A DNA stretch of 6,007 bases from the NCBI GenBank assembly GCA_012841995.1, contig DUTQ01000031.1:1-6007 (forward strand), given 5' to 3'. This DNA is from Thermoanaerobacterales bacterium (GTDB lineage Bacteria; Bacillota; Thermosediminibacteria; Thermosediminibacterales; Tepidanaerobacteraceae). Made by a program: the position numbers and the translations under genes. The notes under the pieces were generated by a model. That model had not been told where the DNA came from. It searched no databases and was given only the letters and a program-made list of their open reading frames with translations. This document shows positions 1 to 5,325 of the stretch, piece by piece; position 1 is the stretch's first letter; every line of letters begins with the position of its first letter.

Positions 1-2
1 AA

Positions 3-236
3 ATATTTAAAGATTCATGGAAGGTTCAACCTATATTTAAGTTAATTCAAAACTATGGCCAAATAAGCGACAGGGAAATGCATAGGACTTTTAACATGGG
101 TGTAGGTTATACATTGATAGTGTCTCCTGATGATGTAGATAGTATAATCAATACGATTAAAGCACAAGGCGAAGATGCCAGTGTGATTGGCAAAGTTGTT
201 TCAGGTGTCAATGGGGTGATCTTTTGCGAAAATTAA
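3..236 (+). CDS. purM: Phosphoribosylformylglycinamidine cyclo-ligase (AIR synthetase), 3' end only
   Basis: This is the C-terminal 77 residues of AIR synthetase. The enzyme uses ATP to close the imidazole ring, turning FGAM into aminoimidazole ribonucleotide (step 5 of purine synthesis, cytoplasmic). The reading frame is open from the left edge to a TAA at 234-236. It carries hallmarks of the AIRS C-terminal domain: a SWKVQPIFKLIQ stretch (family form SW-x-VPPIF), then MHRTFNMGVGYTLIV, then a late VIGKVVSG segment. Most of the gene, including the catalytic N-terminal domain and the start, lies outside the window. The 3' end overlaps purN by 13 nt and contains the purN ribosome-binding site, so the two are probably translationally coupled. 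The identification rests on recognised motifs plus purN, purH and purD following in the classic Firmicute order. Confidence 0.95.
   Translation: MFKDSWKVQPIFKLIQNYGQISDREMHRTFNMGVGYTLIVSPDDVDSIINTIKAQGEDASVIGKVVSGVNGVIFCEN
210..221 (+). promoter_or_regulatory. Extended Shine-Dalgarno site for purN inside the purM coding end
   Basis: AATGGGGTGATC matches the full anti-Shine-Dalgarno complement AAGGAGGTGATC at 10 of 12 positions. The core ends at 216, leaving 7 nt before the TTG at 224. This supports TTG as the purN start despite the absence of a nearby ATG. The site lies wholly within purM codons. Confidence 0.8.
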
Positions 237-847
237 AATTGGGGGTATTGGTTTCTGGAGGAGGCTCGAATTTACAGTCCATTATAGATAGCTGTGAGAC
301 TGGCTATTTACCAGCTGAAACTGCAGTAGTAATATCAAACAAGCCTGAAGTGTATGCTTTAGAAAGAGCTAATAAACATGATATTCCTGCTTATACTCTG
401 CTTTCAAAGGATTACAAAACTTCTAGAGAATATGAAGATGAGCTCATTTTTATTCTAGAAAAACACGATGTGGACCTTGTAGTTTTGGCTGGTTTCATAA
501 AGGTTTTATCTCCGTATTTTGTAAGCAAGTTCACAAGAAAGATAGTAAATATACATCCATCACTTATACCCTCTTTTTGTGGCCGGGGTTTTTATGGAAA
601 AAAAGTTCATGAGGCAGTGATAGAGTATGGTGTAAAAATTACAGGTGTTACAGTACATTTTGTTGATGAAGGTACAGATACTGGGCCGATTATTCTTCAA
701 AGGGCGGTACCGGTAAAGGATGACGATACTCCTGATACGCTTGCTGCCCGTGTGTTGATTGAGGAACATAAAATATATCCAGAGGCGTTAAAACTTTACG
801 CTGAAGATCGTCTTATTATAAAAGGTAGGCGAGTATTGATTAAATAA
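224..847 (+). CDS. purN: Phosphoribosylglycinamide formyltransferase (GAR transformylase)
   Basis: PurN transfers the formyl group of 10-formyl-tetrahydrofolate to GAR, giving FGAR (step 3 of purine synthesis, cytoplasmic). The 207 residues match the usual family length of about 190-215 and form a single formyltransferase fold. Visible motifs are the phosphate-binding SGGGSNLQ at 11-18, [10 protein letters not shown] at 88-97, the active-site NIHPSLIP at 109-116 and VDEGTDTGP at 147-155. By alignment from memory with the E. coli enzyme (N106, H108, D144), the catalytic residues are N109, H111 and D152, all present. The SFCGRGFYG segment at 117-125 is the form I associate with clostridial PurN. 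TTG at 224 is chosen because an almost ideal Shine-Dalgarno lies 7 nt upstream and because it places the [10 protein letters not shown] strand correctly at the N-terminus. It overlaps purM by 13 nt and is followed 13 nt later by purH. Confidence 0.96.
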   Translation: MRKLKLGVLVSGGGSNLQSIIDSCETGYLPAETAVVISNKPEVYALERANKHDIPAYTLLSKDYKTSREYEDELIFILEKHDVDLVVLAGFIKVLSPYFVSKFTRKIVNIHPSLIPSFCGRGFYGKKVHEAVIEYGVKITGVTVHFVDEGTDTGPIILQRAVPVKDDDTPDTLAARVLIEEHKIYPEALKLYAEDRLIIKGRRVLIK

Positions 848-853
848 AGGAGG
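846..853 (+). promoter_or_regulatory. Shine-Dalgarno site for purH
   Basis: AAAGGAGG lies 7 nt upstream of the purH ATG at 861 and shares its first two bases with the purN stop codon (845-847). Ribosomes ending purN would stop on top of the purH initiation region, favouring coupled translation. Confidence 0.8.
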
Positions 854-860
854 AACTAAA

Positions 861-2420
861 ATGTTTAGACGAGCACTTCTATCTGTTTCTGATAAAACGG
901 GTATTGTAGAGTTTGCGAAAGGACTTTGTAAACTGGGATTTCAAATACTTTCTACAGGTGGAACAGCAAGAACCCTAACAGAGGCTGGAATAGAAGTTAC
1001 ATTGGTGTCTGAAGTTACGGGATTTCCTGAAATTCTCGATGGCAGGGTAAAGACATTGCATCCAAAAATTCACGGGGGTCTTTTGGCCAGAAGAGACAAC
1101 CAAGAACACATGAATCAATTGAATAAACTAGGTATTGAGCCCATTGACTTAGTTGCTATAAACTTATATCCATTTAAGGAGACTATAAAGAAGCCAGGCG
1201 TTACTTTTGAAGAAGCTATAGAAAACATTGATATAGGTGGGCCGTCAATGCTGCGATCTGCTGCAAAAAACCACAAAGATGTATTAGTTGTTGTAGACCC
1301 AAAAGATTATGATTTTGTCCTAAAAGAATTAGAGGAAAAAAACGATTTGAATGAAACCTATAGGAGAAAGCTGGCACTAAAGGTTTTTGAACATACATCA
1401 AATTATGATGCGATTATTGCAGATTATTTAAGAAATATTTCTGTAAAAGAGCTTGATGAAATCGAAAAAGAATCTTTTCCTGAAGAACTGACATTAGCTT
1501 ATGAAAAGATATCTGACTTAAGATATGGTGAAAACCCACATCAAAAAGCAGCTTTCTATGGAGAAATAAACAGGGGCCCTCATTCAATAGCTGGGGCAAA
1601 ACAACTTCATGGAAAAGAGCTTTCATTTAACAATATAAATGATGCCGATGCTGCATTAGCTTTAGTTAAGGAATTTAGTGAACCTGCAGCTGTAGGAGTA
1701 AAACATACCAATCCCTGTGGTGTAGCGTGTGAAAAAAATATATACGAAGCCTATTTGAAAGCATATTCTGCTGATCCTGTATCGATTTTTGGCGGCATTG
1801 TGGCATTAAATAGGCCTGTAGATAAGGCTACAGCTGAAGAACTCGTAAAGATTTTTTTAGAAATTGTTATAGCACCTAGCTTTGAACCTGATGCTCTTGA
1901 AGTGCTAAAGACAAAGAAGAATCTTCGATTGCTACAGGTAGATTTAGCTGGAAAAGACGAGAAACTTTGGGATATGAAAAAAGTTTCTGGTGGACTTTTG
2001 GTACAAGATAGTGATATAGAGAATTTTAATGAAGAAGAATTAAAAGTTGTTACAAAACGTAAGCCTACACAAAAAGAAATGCAGGACCTGCTCTTTGGCT
2101 GGAAAGTTGTAAAACACGTAAAATCAAATGCTATAGTTCTTGCAAAAGACTTGACTACAGTGGGAATTGGTGCTGGTCAGGTAAACAGGATATGGCCTAC
2201 ACAACAAAGCATAAGACAAGCGACGCAAAGCACAGAAGGTTCTGTTCTTGCATCAGACGCATTTTTTCCGTTCTCTGATGTTGTCAAAGAGGCTGCTAGC
2301 GCAGGGATAACAGCAATAATTCAGCCGGGAGGTTCAATAAGAGACGAAGATTCCATAAAGGCTGCCGACGAAAACGATATTGCAATGGTATTTACCGGCA
2401 TGAGACACTTTAGACATTAA
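861..2420 (+). CDS. purH: Bifunctional AICAR transformylase / IMP cyclohydrolase
   Basis: PurH carries out the last two steps to IMP. AICAR is formylated with 10-formyl-tetrahydrofolate, and FAICAR is then cyclised. The 519 residues match the usual bacterial length of about 510-530. The N-terminal cyclohydrolase (MGS-like) domain, about 1-195, shows LLSVSDKTG (6-14), STGGTARTL (31-39), [19 protein letters not shown] (60-78), INLYPF (100-105) and [14 protein letters not shown] (124-137). The C-terminal transformylase domain shows LRYGENPHQ (220-228), [11 protein letters not shown] (251-261), the catalytic-type KHTNPCG (281-287; K281-H282 correspond to the Lys-His pair of the human enzyme), DPVSIFGG (305-312), GIGAGQVNR (435-443), SDAFFPF (465-471) and the canonical terminal GMRHFRH. 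Both active sites look intact. The ATG has a strong Shine-Dalgarno at 7 nt. It lies within the purMNHD run, 52 nt before purD. Confidence 0.98.
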   Translation: MFRRALLSVSDKTGIVEFAKGLCKLGFQILSTGGTARTLTEAGIEVTLVSEVTGFPEILDGRVKTLHPKIHGGLLARRDNQEHMNQLNKLGIEPIDLVAINLYPFKETIKKPGVTFEEAIENIDIGGPSMLRSAAKNHKDVLVVVDPKDYDFVLKELEEKNDLNETYRRKLALKVFEHTSNYDAIIADYLRNISVKELDEIEKESFPEELTLAYEKISDLRYGENPHQKAAFYGEINRGPHSIAGAKQLHGKELSFNNINDADAALALVKEFSEPAAVGVKHTNPCGVACEKNIYEAYLKAYSADPVSIFGGIVALNRPVDKATAEELVKIFLEIVIAPSFEPDALEVLKTKKNLRLLQVDLAGKDEKLWDMKKVSGGLLVQDSDIENFNEEELKVVTKRKPTQKEMQDLLFGWKVVKHVKSNAIVLAKDLTTVGIGAGQVNRIWPTQQSIRQATQSTEGSVLASDAFFPFSDVVKEAASAGITAIIQPGGSIRDEDSIKAADENDIAMVFTGMRHFRH

Positions 2421-2438
2421 TCCTTGTAGATAAACATG

Positions 2439-2453
2439 ATGTAAATTTTACAT
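2439..2453 (+). repeat. Short perfect inverted repeat in the purH-purD gap
   Basis: ATGTAAA, one T, then TTTACAT form a 7-bp inverted repeat with a 1-nt centre, ending 6 nt before the purD GGAGG. It is AT-only apart from one G-C pair near each arm end, and as RNA the tight centre would leave at most a weak hairpin. No U-run follows, so it is not a terminator. It may be chance in AT-rich DNA. Confidence 0.45.
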
Positions 2454-2459
2454 AGAACT

Positions 2460-2464
2460 GGAGG
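2460..2464 (+). promoter_or_regulatory. Shine-Dalgarno site for purD that selects a GTG start
   Basis: GGAGG lies 8 nt upstream of GTG at 2473. No ATG in the purD frame is better placed, and the protein from this GTG begins exactly with the ATP-grasp N-terminal strand, so the site settles the start. Confidence 0.8.
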
Positions 2465-2472
2465 CACAACAA

Positions 2473-3729
2473 GTGAAATTAATGGTAGTGGGAAGTGGCG
2501 GGCGGGAGCATGCGTTAGTATGGAAGCTTTCTCAAAGCCCCTGTGTAGATAAAATTTATTGTATGCCAGGAAATGCTGGTATAGAGGAGATTGCTGAATG
2601 TATAAACATTCCAGCAGATGATATAAATGGGCTAGCTGATTATGCACAAAAGCATAAAATAGATTTAACAGTTGTTGGTCCTGAAGCTCCGCTTGCAGCT
2701 GGAATTGTGGATGAATTTGAAGGGCGAGGATTGAAGATATTTGGGCCAAACAAAGCTGCGGCACAAATCGAAAGCAGTAAGGTATTTTCGAAGGAATTTA
2801 TGAAGAAATACAATTTACCTACAGCTGATTTTGAGGTATTTGATGATCCTGATAAAGCAATCAAATATATAGATAAAAAAGGTTTTCCTATAGTAATAAA
2901 GGCTGAAGGCCTTGCTCAAGGTAAGGGTGTAATAATTGCTAAAGATAGGGCAGAAGCTATCAAAGCAATTAATGATATGATGCAAGAAAAAGTATTTGGC
3001 AAGGCGGGAAATAGAATAGTTATAGAAGAATACCTTGAGGGGCCGGAAGTAACAATCCTGTCTTTTTGTGATGGCAAACATTTTTTGCCAATGGTTAGCA
3101 GTAAAGATCATAAGAAGGCTTTTGACAATGATAAAGGGCCAAATACTGGAGGCATGGGAGCAATATCTCCATCGCCTACATACAATGAAGAACTTGCCAA
3201 GAAAATTGAGAAAAACATAATAGGGAAAACATTAGAAGCTATGGAAATAGAAGGGATGCCTTATAAGGGAATATTATATACGGGATTGATACTAACCGAA
3301 AAAGGGCCAAAAGTTTTAGAATACAATTGTAGGTTTGGAGATCCTGAAGCACAGGTAATATTACCGAGGCTTAATACTGACTTGGTGGATATTATTGAGG
3401 CGTGTATTGAGGGAAGACTTGATAAAATTAACGTAGAGTGGAAAAAGGAAAAAGCAGTATGTGTTGTTGCTGCTTCTGGAGGTTACCCCAAAAAATACAA
3501 AAAAGGTATGGAAATAACAGGGCTTGATCAAGCACGTGAATTAGGAGTGCAAATATTTCATGCAGGCACTTTGCGGCAAGAAGATAAAATCGTAACATCT
3601 GGAGGCAGAGTATTAGGTATTACGGCATTAGGAGATACACAACAGGAAGCCGCAAAAAAGGCATATGATGCTTTAGCTAAAATTAACTTTGAGGGAATTC
3701 AATATAGAAAAGATATAGGTTTAAGGTAA
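2473..3729 (+). CDS. purD: Phosphoribosylamine--glycine ligase (GAR synthetase)
   Basis: PurD joins glycine to 5-phosphoribosylamine with ATP, forming GAR and ADP (step 2 of purine synthesis). GAR is the substrate of PurN encoded upstream. At 418 residues it is the standard monofunctional bacterial length. The N-terminal domain starts with VVGSGGREHALVWKL (5-19), followed by PGNAGI (32-37) and VVGPEAPLAAGI (67-78). The ATP-grasp part shows GPNKAAAQIESSKVFSK (91-107), IVIKAEGLAQGKGV (140-153), EEYLEGPEVT (185-194) and KDHKKAFDNDKGPNTGGMGA (211-230). The GARS signature RFGDPEAQ is at 287-294, and a C-terminal domain carries VVAASGGYP (331-339) and TSGGRVLGITALG (375-387). No key motif is missing. 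The GTG start is backed by GGAGG at 8 nt. It is the last gene of the operon, ending 18 nt before a strong hairpin. Confidence 0.98.
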   Translation: MKLMVVGSGGREHALVWKLSQSPCVDKIYCMPGNAGIEEIAECINIPADDINGLADYAQKHKIDLTVVGPEAPLAAGIVDEFEGRGLKIFGPNKAAAQIESSKVFSKEFMKKYNLPTADFEVFDDPDKAIKYIDKKGFPIVIKAEGLAQGKGVIIAKDRAEAIKAINDMMQEKVFGKAGNRIVIEEYLEGPEVTILSFCDGKHFLPMVSSKDHKKAFDNDKGPNTGGMGAISPSPTYNEELAKKIEKNIIGKTLEAMEIEGMPYKGILYTGLILTEKGPKVLEYNCRFGDPEAQVILPRLNTDLVDIIEACIEGRLDKINVEWKKEKAVCVVAASGGYPKKYKKGMEITGLDQARELGVQIFHAGTLRQEDKIVTSGGRVLGITALGDTQQEAAKKAYDALAKINFEGIQYRKDIGLR

Positions 3730-3747
3730 TTAAATCTACAATTATTT

Positions 3748-3788
3748 ACAATAAACAACCACCGGTTAAACCGGTGGTTGTTTATTGT
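3748..3788 (+). terminator. Bidirectional intrinsic terminator between purD and cca
   Basis: A perfect inverted repeat has 20-nt arms (3748-3767 and 3769-3788) around a single A at 3768. The inner part is GC-rich (AACCACCGGTT). The outer part of each 3' arm is T-rich (TTGTTTATT, then GATTTTC on the plus strand), so the RNA from either strand is a stable hairpin merging into a U-rich tail. It lies 18 nt after the purD stop and 44 nt after the cca stop, between converging genes, which fits termination of both transcripts. The near-perfect symmetry makes the structure equivalent on both strands. Confidence 0.88.
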
Positions 3789-3831
3789 GATTTTCAATTT
3801 ATAGTTAGCAGATCATAAATTTATTATTAAA

Positions 3832-5178
3832 TCAAACATCTTTTACAAGTTTTTTTGCAAGTTTAAGTAATGTATCTTTTTTGTTAAGTTCAGGATTTTC
3901 AATAACCTTTTCTAATAGCTTATCTAGTATTTCACCTATTTGGGGGCCAGGGTTGATATCAAGCTTTGTTATTAGATCATGTCCGGAGATATTTAGGTCT
4001 GCAATTTTATAGTCACTATTCTCCTTTTTTAATATTTCCAAATCACTTATTAACTTTTTTAACCCTTTGCCTTTTGCATGCTCAAACCCGCTAGCAATTC
4101 TATCAGCTATTCTTAAATCCACAAAGTCATATATATTATCCCAACCAAGTTTGGATACTAATAATCTTGCACGCGATATTGGTGTTTCCGGAGAATAAAA
4201 AAACATGTGATGTTCTATAAGAAGGACAACTTTTTGTATGGTTTTATTATCAAAACGCAGCCTTTCAAGTATGTTTTTTGCAAGCCTTGCTGATGGTATG
4301 TGATGATTCGGAAAAACCAAACCTTTTTCTTTCAAGACCGCAACACGAGGTTTTCCTACATCATGTAGGAGTGCAGCAAGCCGAAGCGGAAGGGTATTTC
4401 GGACTACTTTACAGGTAAGCAAATTGTGCTCAAGGACATCAATAGGTTTATTAAAATGAGGCATACCCATGCCTTCAATAAGTTCTGGGATTATATATTT
4501 CATAAGATCTGTTACAACTAGGGTTGTTAAGCCATGGAAGTTAAAATCAGCTGTAACTATTTTTATTATTTCATCGCGAATCCTTTCCTTTGAAATTTGT
4601 TCAAGCATAGAAGCGTGTGCCTTAAGAGCATAAAGAGTGGATGGATCTATTGAAAAACCTAGTTGGGCTTGAAAACGGGCTGCACGCAATGCACGAAGAG
4701 GGTCTTCCCAAATTCTTTTAGTAGAACCAGTACACCTTATTACCCCTTTTTTTAAATCTTGCTGGCCACCAAAGGGGTCTATAAGTTGGCCATTGATAAT
4801 ATCAAAAGCCATTGAGTTTATGGTAAAATCCCGCCGGGAAAGGTCTGTATAGATATTACCACCGAAAGTATAGTCTGGTTTTCTACCAGGGGCGTCGTCC
4901 CTAAAGGGCGTTATTTCAACTTTTATATTGTTGTCATGGATTAGCATTGTTCCAAAATTACCGTAGTATATGGCCTTTGAAAATATCGCTTTAATTTCAT
5001 CTGGCAATGCATTTGTTGCAATATCATAGTCAATATTATCTCCATTATCTCTATGTAAGAGCATATCTCGAACAGCTCCACCAACTAAATATGCCTCAAA
5101 GCCATTATTTGCAAGTTTAGAGCAAATATTTAACACAGGATAGGGTAAATCACTTATAAATTTTTTATAGTTCTCCAT
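3832..5178 (-). CDS. cca: tRNA nucleotidyltransferase with HD domain (CCA-adding type)
   Basis: This enzyme adds or repairs the 3' CCA end of tRNAs from CTP and ATP without a nucleic-acid template. The 448 residues have the bacterial class II layout. The head carries motif A, VGGAVRD (32-38), with the metal-binding D50-Y-D52. Motif B is RRDFTINSMA (115-124), followed by DPFGGQQDLKKG (134-145). The nucleotide-templating type motif EDPLRALRAARF is at 158-169, followed by SKERIRDEI (196-204). An HD domain (about 248-360) shows H251, H272-D273, H292-H293 and H323-H324. The tail ISGHDLITKLDINPGPQIGEIL is typical of HD-containing members (397-418). The ATG at 5178 has AAAGGATGAT upstream. The A-to-B connecting loop looks short, so a CC-adding or A-adding specialist cannot be excluded. 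It is monocistronic here and converges on the pur operon without functional linkage. Confidence 0.93.
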   Translation of the reverse strand: MENYKKFISDLPYPVLNICSKLANNGFEAYLVGGAVRDMLLHRDNGDNIDYDIATNALPDEIKAIFSKAIYYGNFGTMLIHDNNIKVEITPFRDDAPGRKPDYTFGGNIYTDLSRRDFTINSMAFDIINGQLIDPFGGQQDLKKGVIRCTGSTKRIWEDPLRALRAARFQAQLGFSIDPSTLYALKAHASMLEQISKERIRDEIIKIVTADFNFHGLTTLVVTDLMKYIIPELIEGMGMPHFNKPIDVLEHNLLTCKVVRNTLPLRLAALLHDVGKPRVAVLKEKGLVFPNHHIPSARLAKNILERLRFDNKTIQKVVLLIEHHMFFYSPETPISRARLLVSKLGWDNIYDFVDLRIADRIASGFEHAKGKGLKKLISDLEILKKENSDYKIADLNISGHDLITKLDINPGPQIGEILDKLLEKVIENPELNKKDTLLKLAKKLVKDV

Positions 5179-5186
5179 TTTTTAAA

Positions 5187-5195
5187 TCATCCTTT
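5187..5195 (-). promoter_or_regulatory. Shine-Dalgarno site for cca
   Basis: Read on the minus strand, AAGGATGAT (within AAAGGATGAT) precedes the cca ATG, with 8 nt between the end of the match and the start codon. It partly matches the anti-Shine-Dalgarno complement AAGGAGGTGAT and supports the ATG at 5178. Confidence 0.6.
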
Positions 5196-5220
5196 AATAT
5201 TTTTTGAAGAATATCCTATT

Positions 5221-5250
5221 TTGAGTTGATATAAATCTATTTATTATAGT
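5221..5250 (+). promoter_or_regulatory. Possible weak promoter for the rightward membrane-protein gene
   Basis: TTGAGT (5221-5226) and TATAGT (5245-5250) are 18 nt apart on the plus strand. A perfect TATAAT also lies at 5256-5261 but has no recognisable -35 box at the right distance. Either would start transcription at about 5257-5268, upstream of the GTG at 5326. The AT-rich background makes this tentative. Confidence 0.3.
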
Positions 5251-5253
5251 ATT

Positions 5254-5282
5254 ATTATAATATGTAAATGACCCTTTTTCAA
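5254..5282 (-). promoter_or_regulatory. Sigma-A-type promoter for cca
   Basis: On the minus strand TTGAAA (5277-5282) and TATAAT (5254-5259) are separated by exactly 17 nt, one mismatch from the TTGACA-N17-TATAAT consensus. Transcription would start near 5247, giving a leader of about 70 nt before the cca ATG. The surroundings are AT-rich, so TATAAT alone means little, but the spacing and the -35 box together are convincing. No experimental start is known. Confidence 0.65.
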
Positions 5283-5316
5283 AAGATCAAGATACAGAAT
5301 AAAAAATAGAAAGGGT
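5271..5316 (+). repeat. Inverted repeat pairing with the Shine-Dalgarno of the rightward gene
   Basis: ACCCTTT (5271-5277) and AAAGGGT (5310-5316) are perfect 7-nt inverted arms separated by 32 nt. Two further G-U pairs (5270 with 5317, 5269 with 5318) could extend the stem in RNA. The right arm covers the AAAGGG that serves as ribosome-binding site for the gene at 5326, and the left arm lies in the cca promoter. The pairing is seen in sequence; a regulatory role is inference. Confidence 0.4.
5309..5315 (+). promoter_or_regulatory. Shine-Dalgarno site for the membrane-protein gene
   Basis: GAAAGGG ends 10 nt before GTG at 5326, a slightly long but workable spacing. Two in-frame stop codons (5317-5319 and 5320-5322) lie directly upstream of that GTG, so the protein cannot start earlier in this frame. 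Confidence 0.55.
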
Positions 5317-5325
5317 TGATGAAAA

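Noticed and set aside
2421..2472. Possible internal promoter for purD (TTGTAG at 2424-2429)
   Set aside because: No acceptable -10 hexamer lies 16-18 nt downstream; at 17 nt the sequence is TTTACA.
2417..2764. Minus-strand open frame of about 115 codons opposite the purH end and purD start
   Set aside because: It lies antisense to strongly supported purine genes, has no recognisable motif, and its composition (rich in Gln, Leu, His) is that of a complementary-strand shadow.
2815..3111. Minus-strand open frame of about 98 codons inside purD
   Set aside because: It is fully antisense to the ATP-grasp region of purD, rich in Phe, Tyr and Ile as expected from reversed AT-rich coding DNA, with no family resemblance.
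3730..3831. Small gene or RNA between purD and cca
   Set aside because: Apart from the terminator hairpin the gap is AT-rich with no start, Shine-Dalgarno or further structure.
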